Assembly: GCA_946811185.2 (NCBI GenBank)
Contig: OX328109.1
Coordinates: 41,586,129-41,650,128, forward strand
Length of the DNA: 64,000 nucleotides
Origin: Hippopus hippopus
Lineage: Eukaryota > Mollusca > Bivalvia > Cardiida > Cardiidae
Reading direction: 5' to 3'
Shown here: positions 26,501 through 41,500 of the stretch, in pieces
How positions within the stretch are numbered: the first letter of the stretch is position 1
How the letters are laid out: each line of letters opens with the position of its first letter
Made by a program: the position numbers and the translations under genes
The notes under the pieces: model-generated
What the model saw: only the letters and a program-made list of their open reading frames with translations
Databases searched by the model: none
Told to the model about the DNA's origin: nothing

Positions 26501-29500
26501 GTGGAATATCGAAAAATATTTTCACTGCTATTTCTCGATATCCTACCGGAAAGCATGAAATAAAGTCTGGTTATGTGGGAAACCAGCCCATGGCTTGGGT
26601 AGAATAATGTGTATAGTACTCGTAAAAGAAACTTTGGGAAAGCATAGATAGGTTCACTGGCTGCCATGGTATAGATAAATTAATGTTGAAAACAGCATTA
26701 AACACAATACAAACAAAACAGACAAACAAACAAACAAGCAAACAAAGTGAATCAATCAATATTTTACCTGTAAACTATCTTTTGAACCCTTAACTCTTTT
26801 ATACCTGGCAACAAAAATTTTGACTTTTCCAAGTTGAAAACATTTTCAAATGAAAAATTACATGTGCCTCAGATGATAGAATGTGTCTGTATAAGGGAAA
26901 GAAATATTATGGGAAAAGGAGGAAATGCTGGTTACCAGCATTTGCTCATTTTCCAAAAATGTTTCCAAAAGTCCTCCATCTAAGTGTTGTTAAAACATGG
27001 GCTAATTTTGTAAAGGATTAAGAGAGAGGTTGTGGACTGAAGTAGTACCTTCTTGGATAAAAGCCCTGAACACACCCTGTCTGTCTCAGTAATGTATCAA
27101 AATACAAAGTGAGTCAATTCACCAATCAATATTTTACCTGTAAACAATCTGACGAACCTCAACCCTTCACCACACAATCCTGCGGTTTAACTCTGTCAGT
27201 GCCAAATAAATAAACTCGACCTCTTTCAACGGCTCTAAATACAATCTATTGAAACTTACAATGATTTTAATTGTATAGGCTTGCCTACACCAGCAGACAG
27301 TATAGATCAAAGATCAGATTGCATGTTCTGTGCAGTCTGATCTTGATCTATGCTGTCTGCAAAAGTCACTGTTTTCGCCTGTGGCACCTAAAGGGTTAAG
27401 GACCCAAGGTGAGAGCACTTTTGAAAACACTGCGGGAAAAGGAGAAAATGCTGGTAACCAGCATTTTCTCCTTTTCTCACAGTGTTTTCTAGGCTTTCAA
27501 GAATGATCCCATAATTTGATTCACATTTAATCATGTTTTCTGCACATGCTTTGGATCTGGACAAGTTTGAAAGTCTTTACCGGATGACAAAATTGTAGAC
27601 AATTGCAAGTTTAATGAACTATGCAAATGACAAATTGATTGTGGTTCAAACGATAAGATTCGTTGGTAAAAGGGAAGAAAATATCATGAAAAAAGGAGAA
27701 AATGCTGGTCACAAACATTTTGTCCTTGTTTCACAAGATTTTCCAAAGCCCAAGTTCTAAGGGTCGTACAAAATGTGGGATTGTTTAAAAAAGGATTTCA
27801 AATGTTTTTGGTAACATAAGGGAGAGGGAAACATCACAGGTGTTTGTATTGTGACGAACTTTGCTGGGCATTATATATTACATTATATGCATGGTGTAGT
27901 TTGTCACAAAACTAATGCCTATGGGAAAGATGGTGTCTTGTACTGCTTTCAACATTTTAAAGTCTTCAACTGACAACAAAATTTTGGACCTGTCCTTACT
28001 GAAAACATTTGCAGGTGACAAACCAGATATATTAATAACTCAAATGATGTAATTTGTCTTTGAATTGCTAGAAAACATTGTGGGAAAAAGAGAAAATGCT
28101 GGTTACCAGCATTTTTCTTTATTCCACAATGTTTTCAAAGGGCATTTTGACCTCAGAGTTGTTAAAATTTTGATGTGTGGTAACATTTGAATTTGAAAAA
28201 TACTTAGACAATCTACCCTTAAGTACTAAAATAGCTATGTCCAAATTGAGACTCTCCTCGCATAAGCTAAGAATTGAGACTGGTCGATATAGGTAACAAA
28301 GAACTGAAAGATCTCAAAGGAAATGTCAACTATGTAACCCTCAAGATTTGGAGGATGAATATCATCTTTTACTTATTTGTCCAATGTACACAGATACCAG
28401 AAAAAAGTATATTAGCAAGTTCTATTTCGTCAGGTCAAGCGTTTACAAATTTATTTGTCTGATGAGCAGTACTCAGATACCCAAGTCCGGAAGAAAGTAG
28501 GTCGGTATGTAGATGAGTCCTTTAAGTTAAGAAAATCTCTCACTTAATGTTATCACTCATACTGTTTTTTACAATGACAATAAAAAATCATGTTCTTCCT
28601 CCTAATGCCTTTTTTTCAATGTCTTACCCTACTTTTTCCCATATATTCATTTTTTTTTTCATTTTTTTTCTCTCTCTCTCTTCTCCCCTTTTATCGTAAA
28701 AATGTATACAAGAGCATTGTTGTCTATGCTAAGACTTTCTGTATGTGTGTCACTGACCTATACCACAATAGATTTATGTCTATTTTTCTTGTTAATGACG
28801 AAAAACTTTGTATAAGTTTAGTCAATAAAATATTCTGTATTCTGGTAAAAAGGTTAATTCAGTCATTTCACAACTACAAGTCACTTATTGAAATACAAAG
28901 TGAATCAAGTGCAACTATTAATATTTCACCTGTAAACAATCTTTTGATGTTCGATTCAATCTACCTGTATTACATTATTGGTAACATAATTAACCCTTTA
29001 CCACACAATCCCGAGTTTGAACCAGCTTGTAAGTCAGCATTTTCTCCTTTTCCCACAATTCTTTCTACTCTTTCAAAGGCATGGCCAGGTAGCTCAGTGG
29101 TTAGCGTATGTAACTCATGACCTGGTGATGTGAGTTTGATACCTGGTTGAGACAAAATATCTAATAAAAAATATTTTTTACCCATTCAAAAACAAAGTTC
29201 CTCATACTAACTGCATTTGTCTGCAAATCCTTTCAAAATGGTCTGTTGCCTGGTAACTCTTTAACAGGTGTCGGAACTGTAGACTTTTCCAAATTAAAAG
29301 AAATTGCAGATGACAATTTACATGTAGCTCAAACTATGGTATTGCCTGGAAAAGGGTAGAAAACATTGTCGGAAAAAGAGAAAATGCTGGTAGCACTTTC
29401 AAAGCCGTCTCCATTCCGGTCAATAGATTGTGGGATTTTTAAGGTAAATATTTTATCCTTTACAACACAATCCCAAGTTTTAACAACCTTTGGAGAAAGG

Positions 29501-32500
29501 CTTTTTGAAAACATTGTGGGAAAAGGAGAAAATGCTGGTAACCAGCATTTTCTCCTTTTCCCCCAATGTTTTCTTCCCTTCCAAAAACAAGTTTCAATTT
29601 TTGAGTCACATTTACATTTTGGCCCCAAATGCTTTCAATATGGACAAGTCTTAACTCTTTACCAAACGACAAAATTTTGGACCTTTTTAAATTCAAAGTA
29701 TTTGCAGATGACAAATGAAATGGTGCTGAAATGGTGGAATTTGGGATGGTAAGGCTAGAAAATATTGTGGGACAAAGTGAAAATGCTGGTTTCTCCTTGT
29801 CTCACAATGTTTTCAGAAGTCTTCTCTTTCAGGGTCGTTAAAACTTGGGATTGTGTGGTAAAGGGTTAAACTCTCTCATTTGGTAAAAGGTGAAAGAGTG
29901 AAAAACTCAGATTTGTATGATAAAGAGAAAAGCCTTTCAACACTGGCTACTGATCAATATAGGCAGACTATAGAGGGTAATTCTAAACTCTTTACCAGAA
30001 GACAAAATTTGAGGCTTGTCCAAATTGAAAGCATTTGCAGATGACAAATTAAAAGAATCGGAAATTTCATGGTTTATCAATGAAAGTGTAGAAACTTTTG
30101 TAGAAAAAGGAGAAAGTTCCGGAAACCAGCAAACCCCCTTCCCCCATCCCCGCCCAAAATCTTTTCAAAAGCCTCCTTCTTCTGGGTCATAAAAAGAACA
30201 GGTTGTTTGTGAAAGACTGACTCTTTCACCCAATAACAAAATTTCAGACTCAGCAATATCAAAATGTCATATCAAATGTGGCTTAAATTCTGCTGGGATT
30301 CATTTGAAAAAAAAAAATGGAAAACATGGTAGGAAAAGGAGGAAATGCTGATTACCAGTATCTTCAATTTCTCCCACAATATTTTCAAGAACCTTCTAAT
30401 TGAAACTCATAAAATCACAGGATTTATTGGTACAGGGTGAATCAATACAAGTTAATATTGAACTAATCCCAGTGCAGTTCACGCCCATATGAAATATACT
30501 TTGCTGGGGACATAAATATGAGCCACGCTCTATGAAAAGGTGGTTTAGTGCATCTGCAAAAAGTACCGACCCAAGTCAGCCTTCGTTGGCTGACCTTGGT
30601 TTAAACTTTGCTCTTGGTCATTTTTCTACGTTTCAAAGGACCAGTCTACATCATTGTTCATTGCATAGTAAGACAAATTGGGTTTTATAGATCCATATTT
30701 ATGTGATGGCTTGGTTGGTATAATGCATCACAGAGATGCGTTAAGCCCCCTTTCACCAGAGCATGGTTCATAATGTGTTTTGCGACTCTTTCAACAATTA
30801 TTAATATCAAGTTACATACATAACTACATGTACAATTTCTTACTTAGATTCCTAACCTCCAAATGCAAACTTCCTGTTTTACAGTATTTGTTCTTATCTA
30901 AACTATTAAAACCACAGTAAAAATTGCTTAACCCCATGCTACATGATCCAGACTTTAAAGGACCCTGACAAAGACAGCTTTTAAAAACACTGTAGGAAAA
31001 GGAGGAAATGCTCTAACCTTTTCCTACAATGTTTCCTACTATTTTAATCCTTTACCAAGTTATATTGTTTGGTGTTTAATACCGTTTTCAACATTATTTC
31101 AGTTATATCGCGGCGGCCAGTACACCTATCCATGCTTTCCTGGAGTCTCTTTTACCAGTACTCCACACAATTTTTCTTTCCAAGCCACTGGCTGCTTTCC
31201 CACATAATCATCGTCGAGACAATGGTCAGCAGTGGGAGAGGAATGAATCCTGTCGCAGTGACTATCATCAATCCTTGGCAAGAAATTGGCCGAGCCAGGG
31301 GTCGTAGCCAGGGATCGAACCCTGGACCCCGTGTTCTCAAGTCCTGCACGCTACCGACTGAGCTACCGGGGCTCAGCTTACCAAGTTATAATTACCCTAA
31401 TAGAGACAGCTTTTGAAAACATTGTGAGAAAAGGAGAAAATATTAGTTTCTCTGTTTTCACAATGTTTTCAGATAAAGGCTTCTTAATCAGGGTCGTCAG
31501 GATTGTGTTTGCGGGAAAAGGAGAATATCCTGCTTATCAGCATTTTCTCCTTTTTCCCACCATGTTTTCCACCTTTTCAAAAACAAATAGCATAAGCTAA
31601 GCCACATTTATTTTGTTATCTGCAGTAGCGTTCAATTTGTCTTAAATGGTGAACATATCTGGTAGAGTTAAAACATTTTTTTTAAATAGTCTAGAAATAA
31701 GACCCAAATATTTGCACTTTCAAGGTTGCTTCTGTTCAGCATTTCTAAGCGAAGCAGACAATGTGGATCAAAGATCAGACTGCATGTTCTATACAGTCTG
31801 ATCTTGATCTAACTGGTAGCAAAGGCAATTATGGTTGAGGAAGGCTTTATAAGGGTCTGTAACATTTAAAATAACGTGGAAACTCTCATGAGAACATTCT
31901 GATAATGGGAGAAAATACTAAGGTTCTTTCAAATGCATTTTTCCTCAGGGTTGTAAAAACTCTAGACTGGTTAATGAAGATTTAACCCATTACCACACAA
32001 TCCTGACCCCAAGAAAGAAGCCTTTTGAAAACATGGTGGGAAAAGGAGAAAATGCTGGTAACCAGCATTTTCTCCTTTTCCCACAATATTTTCTACCCTT
32101 CCCCAAAGAAATTTCAATTTTTCAGTCTCACTTATTTTGTCGTCTGCAAATGCTTTCAATTTGGACTAGTCTAAAATTTTTGTCGTTTGGTAAAGAGTTA
32201 AAATTATTTGAGACATGCTCTGTGAAAAGGGTGTTAAATATATCTGCAACAAGCATTGACCAATGCCAGGCAGTGCAGCCCACACAGGCTGAACTGGGTT
32301 GAAACATTCTGCTAATGTAAATTTTCTGCATGTCCAAGGACTGTTTTGCCTGATGAGTCTGTCGGCTGCTTGACATACTGGATTTTATGGATCCATAACT
32401 ATGTGATGCCTTGCTTGGTATAATGCATCACGAAGATGCATTAAACCCCCTTTCCCAGAGCATGCCTCATTTGCTTCATTAGTTGCATGTGGAAATTTTT

Positions 32501-35500
32501 AAGCTTGATGAAAATAAAATCCATTTAATGAGCCATGCTCTGTGAAAAAAGGTGTTTAATACATCTGCAAAAAATATCAACCCATGTCAGCCTGCGCAGT
32601 TTCCGCAGGCTGACATGGGCTGAATTTTTTACCTATCTTTAAATTTTCTGCATGTCAAAGGACTTCTACCTCATGATTCTGTTGATTGTTTTACAAAATG
32701 GATTTTAACTCTTTACCAAACGACAAAATTTCAGACTGGTCCAAATTGAAAGCATTTGCAGACGACAAAATAAACATAACTCAAAAATTGAAATTTGTTT
32801 CCAGCAGGGTAGAAAACATTGTGGGAAAAGGAGAAAATGCTGGTTACCAGCATTTTCTCCTTTTCCCACAATGTTTTCAAAAGGCTTCTTTTTCAGGGAC
32901 GTGAAAACCAGGGATTGTTTGGGAAAGGGTTAAGGGGTCCATAGTTATGTGATGACATGCTTGGTATCATGCATCACAGAGATGAATCAAGCCCCTTTTC
33001 GCCAGAGCATGGCTCAAATGAAACAAACTGAATAAGAGTTTTGTCATTGTAGTGATCAAAATTACATTATGGAAAATGGAGAGTTTTCTCATTCTGAACA
33101 ACTTCTGTACATGTATTTCCTGTGATGTTTTAACATTTTACCACACAATCCAGACTTTTAGTGACCCTGAAAGAGAAAGCTTTTTGAAAAATTATGGCAA
33201 AAGGAGAAAATACTGGTAACCAGCATTTTCTCCTTTTCCCATGTTTTCCACTAAATCTAAGACAAAAATCAAAATTTTAGCAATATTTAATATGTCGTCT
33301 GCAAATGCCTCTTTTTTAGTCCAGTCAAAAAACTGATCTGTTTTAGCTCATTTCTGACAATCCTGATTCTCAAAAACCCTGAGGAGGACAACATATGAAA
33401 CTTTGTAGAAAAAGGAGAAATGTGAGTGACTGCAGTCCATTTTTTTCTACCCAATCTTAACCAAATTGTTTAATCTAAGCCACATTTAATCCTTAACAAT
33501 ATTTTTCACATTCTTCAGGATGAATGAGTAAGACAAAATCGTGCATAAGGGAGAAAATACCTGTTATCAGTCTTTTTCATTCCCCAATGATGCTTTAAAA
33601 CCACAGGTGAACGGCGAGCGACAGTGTCTCAAATCATATATAATTTGAGACACTGTCGCTCGCCATTCACCTGTGTTTAAAACCTGTCAGAGGCAATACC
33701 AATTCTTTTAGCCACGGTGAATGCTTTCAATGATAGATAAGTCTAAAAATTTGTCATTTGGTACAAGTAATATAGCTAATTTTTCCCTACAAATCCTTTC
33801 AATTTGTGATCTGGCAGGTGGTTACGTTTGTAGATAACAGAGTTTGTAGATAACAGAGTTTACCATGGACTTTCTCAAACTGATGTCATTAAAATTCCCC
33901 TCCCCCTTTCAAATGAATAAAAAGAAGCACACAATTGAATCTTGGCAGAAATTTTGAAAATTTGTGGATTCAAATTCAAAGAAGCATGGAATTAGGGAAA
34001 AACCCTGGCATGTGAGTCTAGTAAAGAGTCACAATGGAGTTTGTTTGGGTTTACCTAGCAATTTAAATATTTGTCAAACCTACACAATCAAATATTGAAT
34101 TTCATTTGTACGCCAACACAGACATTTCTCAGCGCTTCAGCAAATATATGGGACACTGGCCCCATCTACCAAGTTTTCCATCTGTATTATAAATAATATG
34201 GCTGCATGAGTTCTTAAATCTCAAGAATCATACCATTTAAAAAGAGATAATTAAGACTTTTTTGGCCCAAGTATATAATTAACCCTTATCCTTCTGAATA
34301 AGTGAAATGAATTTTTTGAGCAAATAGTAAAATAGTAAAATCTCAAATTTTGCTATTTAAAAGGTCTTTTTGAGGGGACAATATGTCCTTACTGGACAGT
34401 GTAGATCAAAGATCAGACTGCATGTTCTGTGCAGTCTGATCTTGATCTACAGTGTCCACTAAAGGTCAGCGAGTCGCGCCTAGCAGCCTTAGGGCTAAGA
34501 CTTCATTGTTTTTTTTTTTGTTTGGTAGTAATTTGTATCATAAAGCCATAGTGACATTGCTGAAAGATATTTCGTTGGTTACCTTCCTTACTGGTATTGG
34601 TTCCCTCTTTATAGATAACAACTTGTCTCAGTTTGAAGTAAATATCTCTAGTAATGACAGAGACATTATAAAATGTCAATGTTTTTGCTTGAAGAAGCAG
34701 ATGACGAATGAGCTATGACAATACCTCAATGTTTTCATGGGAACAGCCGAGCTCAAAGTGTCAACAGAGACTCAAGAGTCAATGACCCTTACAAAACAAC
34801 TCAGGGATTGATTAGACATGAGGAAGAGGACTTTTGAAAAAATTGTGGGAAAAGGAGAAAATGCTGGTAACCAGCATTTTCCCCTTTTCCCACAGTGTTT
34901 TCCACTCTTTTAAATTCAAATTCAACTTGCTCTAAATGAACCACAATTGATTTGTCATCTAGGTTTAGACATGTCCAAAATTTTGTCATTTGGTAAAGAG
35001 TTAACCCTTAGGCTGCTAAGCGTGACTCACTGACATTTTGCGGACAGTGTGGATCAAGATCAGACTGCACAGAGCATGCAGTCTAACCTTTGATCTACAC
35101 AGTCCAATAAAGAGATCTTTTTTCTATCAGCTATCAGATGTAACTATCAGCTTCAGACTCATTCTAAATTTGCTTGACCAATCATTGTTGCCATACTTTT
35201 AATGAAAAATAAAAAGGTTTCATGACCTCCAGGGGACAATTGTAAGGAAAATTACTAACTAGTATGTAGTAACTACATCAAGCAAAGATAAAGTAATATG
35301 CAAAAATAAAGCAATCGACGTGAAATTTTATCAAAACTTTGACAAAAAACATTCAAAATTGTCCAGAGCTGGTGAAGCTTGGAAAGCGGCTTCTATTCTG
35401 TGCAATAGTATGGTAGTTCATAAAATCACGCAGAGTTCATAATGCATGTATATACACAAACACAGGTGAAACTTCGTAATTATTGGTTCAAGGCTGGTGA

Positions 35501-38500
35501 AAGCTAGTAAAGCTTGGAAAGCGGCTTCTGTTCTGTGCAATAGTGGGGTAGTGCATAAAATCATGCAGAGTTGATAATGCATGTATATACACAAACATAG
35601 GTGAAACTTCGTAATCATTGGTTCAAGGCTGGTGAAATTCAAAATTTTAAACTTTTGAAATTTTAGCTTTAAAGGTGGCCCTTCAGATTTTGGGACGAAA
35701 ATTTTACAAAAATACAAAAAAAAATCATCCTTATACTCCCAAAGCCTTTAATTTTCATTCATAAAACCCCAGTAGTCGAAAACCATCCGACAACAAGAGA
35801 AATTAGAGATTTACTACGGCCCAGGTCGACACCGACGGGAAACACGTTCTATTTTTACATGAGCAACTCGCTCATTTACATACCGGAAATACACAGACAA
35901 AGCTTCAAACATAGCGTCCGAAGACATTATGGAAAATAATTACATGTTTGTTATGTTATGGAATTTAAGCGTCATTAGTCACGTGCTAGTCACTTGACAT
36001 TCCCACAATGCTTTTTTGTTTCTGGCGCGAAATCTAAAAATACCTTAAGAAGCTACGTAGCCTTTTAAGGGAATACCATCAAAAAAAAATTTTTATGTAA
36101 TTTTATGATTCTTAATTATTGATGATTTGTATTGTTTTTTCATATAAATTTCAGTGATATATATATTTTTTAATTTGGTGAGATGTGAAAAATCTAAATA
36201 CCCACCTATAAACATGGAATTACGTGGCGAAATGAAGCAAAGTGATAAAATACGACATGAAAAAATTCGTTGTCTGCGCATGTCATATTCTTCGAAGATT
36301 CGACCTGTCTGCTATACCTGGGAAAAGTAGGGCTTATACCGAAGCTATTAGTCTATTACCCAAGCCGTTTTAATAAATGGCCGGTGCATAGGTTACATGG
36401 TAGCCGATCATAGCTGAATGAATCGCACCAGGTAGGTTTTATTGAGTAAACGTTTATTTGATTTTGAAATTCAAAGTAACGGTTGTTGTTTTGAAAAGTA
36501 GTCCGGTTTTGTACCCAGAATGCCCAAATTAGATAGATGTGTATTTGTAGAATGCCATCTAGCGGGAGATAATGGAAAAAATTTGGATTTTTATATGGCT
36601 AATGGCCATGTTTCGTGAGAATGAGTCTTCAGAGTTTCATTTAACTTATTTAGCAGGAAAAGGGTTAATGCCTCACCCTGCAACAAAATTTGTTCGAACT
36701 TAAAGCAGCTACAGACTACTAATTCAACGTAGTTCAAATAGTAAGATTTGTCTCAGAAAGACCAGAAAATAGTGTGGTTTCCTGCAATTTATTCTTATCC
36801 CACAGTGTTTTCAAAAGCTTTCTTCGATAAGGTTGTATAAACTGCGGACTGTGTGGTAAAGATCGAAGTAAGCGTATATCACACAATCCCGACTTTTAAT
36901 GACCCAGAAAAGAAGACTTTGAAAACATTGTGAGAAAAGGAGAAAATGCTGGTTACCCGCATTTTCTCCTTTTCTCGCAATGTTTTCTACCCTATCAAAG
37001 GCAGAAATCATCATATGAGCAACACCTATTTTGTCGTCTGCTTGGTCAAATCCAAAATTTTGTCGTTTGGTAAAGAGTTACGGTATCACATTACCAACAA
37101 ACTTGTTTAGCATTTTATCAAAGACACATCAGTAAACATCAAGTATCTTGTGACAGTGTCCTCAAACCTTTTTATACAAAAGCATACTCTGACCCAGGGG
37201 TACAGTGTTGGCCCCTTCCCCTGACCCCGAGCCTAATAGCTCAGTTGGTAACGCTTGAAACGAGGGGGCTGCTGATTCTAATCCCTGGCTTGGTCAATAT
37301 CTTTTGAAGAATGGGTGATAGTCATTGTGAAAGGATTCATACCATTCCTAACTGATCACTGTTTTGAAGATGGCTGTGTGGGGAAGTAGCCAGTGGCTTG
37401 GCAAGAACATTGTCCGAAGAGGTGGTAAGAGAAACCCCAGGAAAGCATGGATAGGTGCACTGGCTGCCAAGATATTACTGACATATAAATGTTGAAAATA
37501 GCATCAAACACCATTTAAACAAATGAGCCCTGTCTCTTTAACTTTGGACACCACCCCCAAAAATTTTCTACATGTTCACCAAAATTTGACCCTTTACCAC
37601 ACAATCTTGAGTTTTAACGACCTTGCAGGAGAAGTCTTTTGAAAACATTGCAACGAGTTTGTTGACTGATTTTTGATCATCTCTGTTATAACTCGGATAG
37701 AAAACACAGCTAACAACTTGCACTATTTTGTGTCTTTTTACTTTTTACTCTTCACCAAATGAGAATATTTTAGACTTGTCCAAATCGAAAGCATTTGCAG
37801 ACAACATTTTCAATCTGGCTACTTCAAAAGAGTAGAAAACACTGTGGAAAAAGGAGAAAATGCTAGTAACAATACGTATTTTCTCCAAAGCTCCATGAAA
37901 ATGAATGAACTGCGTTTATTTATCGTCGCCACCGGTTGCCCATACGGGCAACGCCCCCTCAGGCCTGTTATTTTTGTTACGGGGGATAGTGTAGGATACA
38001 GGAGAAACCCGTCCTAAGTTACACCTGATTCTTTAACACGCTCGGTGTATAGCACCTTCACACGGGACCTCGGTTTAACATTCGATCCGAAAGACTTAGT
38101 AATTTTAGATGGCCAGCCATGTGAATCGAACCCACGCCCTAAAATTTACCCGCACTTGACGTTTACGAGTCCTACGTAGGCTCTACCACCTGAGGTATGC
38201 GGGCTGGTCAAAGTTCCATGTAGTTTTACCTATCAAGTTAAATCTTGCAGATTTACCCATTCTATTGGATACTGAATTCCAAATCTAAGCATGTGCAAAA
38301 TTTCCATTCTTTATCAGAATGAGGCTCACAAAGGGCATACAGACCTAAACTGTGTACCAGACAACAAACCTTTAAACTTGTACAAATTGAAACATTTCTT
38401 TTTTTTTTTAACTACAAAACATAAAATTTGACTCAATTGTTTCGTCTTAGCTTTAACAGGGTAGAAAACGTGGGACCAGTTACTGGTGTTGGTCAGTGCC

Positions 38501-41500
38501 ATCAGTTTTTTCTACAATGTTTTCAAAAGGTCGTCACAACTCGGAGTTGTTTGCTGAAGGATCAAATTGCATGATATCTTTAAAAACATACTTAGTACCC
38601 GCTGAACTCATGATACTTTCTGATAAAAATTGATGCTTTTCATTTCACAAACGAAATCTTGCATGTCATTTCACCATACGACAGACTTTTAGACCTGACC
38701 AAATTCAGAGTGATTGCAGTCGCCAAATTAAATGTAGTTCATTTTTAACTTCTATCTATGAAAGGGAGGAAAATATTGTGAGAAAATAATAAAAGGTGAT
38801 AACCAGTATTCCCTCCTTTTTCACTGACCCATGATTTCGAAAGCCGGGAGCATTAAAATGTACGGGATTGACCGGTACAGGGAAGCCTAAAGCTTAGATT
38901 TCACACCAAAGTAGCTTTGTGATATAGCGTTGCGTTTGGTGGATGCAGACCTATAAAGATCATCCAATGTAAGTATTACTACAAAAATGTCGATTTTTTT
39001 ATTCATTTTGACAAACTTTGCTCTCTGTAACCTGAAACATAACTTACACAAAAGAGGGAAATGTGTCAAACAACAACGACTCAGTATCGATGAGGTCGAC
39101 TGCGCAGGACCTTACTAAAGGTGAATACAAATTGGTTATCTTTATTTTGGTGGACAGTTGCATGACATGATTTACCTTTTCAGTGCACATGTGCTTGTTT
39201 TTTGACAAGTTTTACCCTCTTTTTTATTGCCCAGGCTGAACTACCATATTCTAAATGAGGTAACTAGACATTTGTAGAGATTCATAAACATACTTTAGTC
39301 TAAATGTAAAAAAAAAAAAACTTTTTATGAGGCCTAGCTTTTGGTTTGCCCTTCCTGTCAATATGTTCTTGGAAATTTAGATTGTTGTCTACAAGTATCC
39401 CTGGATCATTTTCTATTTTTTTTTTAGTTTTTATGATAATTTATATTCAGTGTCTTTATTTTTGCCCAGATGTAAGAAACTACATTTCTCAGAATTGAAC
39501 TTCAGTAACCACTCCTGAGACCATTTTTCTAATATGTGTGGATCGTTTTGCAGATGATTCTGGTCAGTTTCATTGTTTTCTACTGAATGTATTTTAGCAT
39601 CATCGCAAAGAGCTTTGTGGTATAAGGCCAACGGGCCACATTGGGAGGTCATTTAAATGTAAATGGTAAAGAGGACTGGTCCCAACACACACACTTCCTT
39701 GCGGGATCCCGCTTGTTACATCTCCGATGGTGGATTTAGCTCTATTTAGAAAGAATTTTTGCCTCCTGTTTGTCAGGAAGTTCCTTATCCAACCTAAAAG
39801 GTATCCTTGGATGCCGTAGCAATGTTACTTTTTAAGGAGACGTTCATGGGGACAGTATCAAAAGCTTTCTGAAAATAAATTATGTCAATACTGTCATTGG
39901 TATCAATTCCGGATGTCCAGTCTTCCATGACCTCAGTTGAGTAGTGCATGATTTGCCTTTCCTGAAACCATGTTGGTGATCAGTAAATAGTAAATTACCT
40001 TGCACGTGTAAGACTACTTGGTCCGTCATTATTTTCTCCATAATTTTACAATATTATTGAAGTAAGACTTATTGGTCTGTAGTTGGCTACATTTTGCATT
40101 GCATTGTATTTGCTTTTGGGTTAAAGCCGTTTTAACAGCTTAGGTCATATCTCGGCGGTCAGTGAACCTAAGCATATACATGTCTTTCCTGGCTTTCTTA
40201 CATCAGCACAGATACAACTTTCTTTCCAAGTCACTGACTGCTTTTCTCACATGCAGAGGTGAGAGGCGAAAAATCGTTGGATAGAAAGTTTGCCCAAACC
40301 GGGTATCAAACCCGCAACCACCAGTAAGATACGCTAACCACTGAGCTACTAGGCCGGGCAAACGAACTTTGCCGTAATAAGTTTACTAGAAGTTTCTGAA
40401 AAAAAAAAACCATGTTGCTATGAGCTAGGCTGTTGGGGGGGGGGGGATAAAACACTTCGACCCCTGACCAGTAAAAACTCTTTTTATCTTATTTCTTGAT
40501 GACACTTCTAAGGCCCCTTTGGACACATTTATAAACCCCCTTCCTTTGGAGACAATTATACTAAAGGACATCGAGGTGAATACCCTATGGGTTATCTCAA
40601 TTTTGTGAGACAGTAGCATGACGAGTTTAACCCTCTTTGCACTATCGGCGAGAGCAGGAGCTTTTACGGACGGAATGGTCAAGATTAAACTGCACTGAAA
40701 ATGCAGTCTGATCTGAATCTACACATTCACTTGTTACGTCACGTCTGAAAGATAAATATTATTTTTGAGTTTCAGTGTATTGTTATTTTCAGCCATTGAG
40801 AAAAGTCGAGTTAGAACATTTGATGCTGAAAGAATCAACCCAATCTCAAGTTTTAACGATGCTGCGAAAGAACCCTTTTGAAAATATTGTGGGAAAAGGA
40901 GAAAATGCTGGTAACCAGCATTTTCTCCTTTTCCCACAATATTTACTACCCTTCAAAAAACAAGTTTCATTTTTTGAGTCACGTTTATTTTGTCGTCTCC
41001 TAACGCTTTCAAATTGGGACAAGTCTGAATTTTTTCGTTTTGTAAAGACTTCATCTAGACTATCCACTGATACAGGGACTTAGCTCAAAAGTAGCTCTTA
41101 CCGTCCTTGTGTATCGGCTTGAACAGTAAACACAATGGTGCCCGTGGTTGTGAGGTAGAGCGTCGGTCTCGTAATCATAAAGTCCCGAGTTCGATACCCA
41201 GGAGCGGAAATCAACTTTGGGATTGTTCATTGGCCCACCAACACATTCGACGCGAGAACTGGTGTAGTTCCCACAAAGCAGAATCGTGAGAGATTAGCAT
41301 AAGTTCCATGTTAGAACTTGCTTCTCCATCGATGTGAAATAAATGTTTTAACTAGTCAACATCCCTCACGCGCACAGAGAGAGAGAGAGAGAGAATTCCT
41401 GGCTAGGCATTTGAACGTGAATAACTTGAGAATAAAATTTTCTGGGGAAATCATTAAGATTAACCCCCACCCCCTGCATTCTCCCAAAAAATATAAAAAA

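Noticed and set aside
28590..29120. A 176-codon open frame starting in a T/TC-rich tract
   Set aside because: Its length comes from low-complexity pyrimidines, it has no recognisable motif, and it ends inside a family A element and SINE.
29366..29752. Open frames containing peptides such as [20 protein letters not shown] in many places
   Set aside because: They are translations of the family A hairpin, which is open in several frames; they recur wherever the hairpin occurs.
31300..31377. tRNA genes (also 29083, 37211, 40330, 41133, 59190)
   Set aside because: Each has A- and B-box motifs but continues into a SINE body and tail, and the cloverleaf stems are broken.
39220..40100. A functional reverse transcriptase gene on the minus strand
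   Set aside because: Motifs are spread over several frames with stops; it is a decayed CR1-like fragment.
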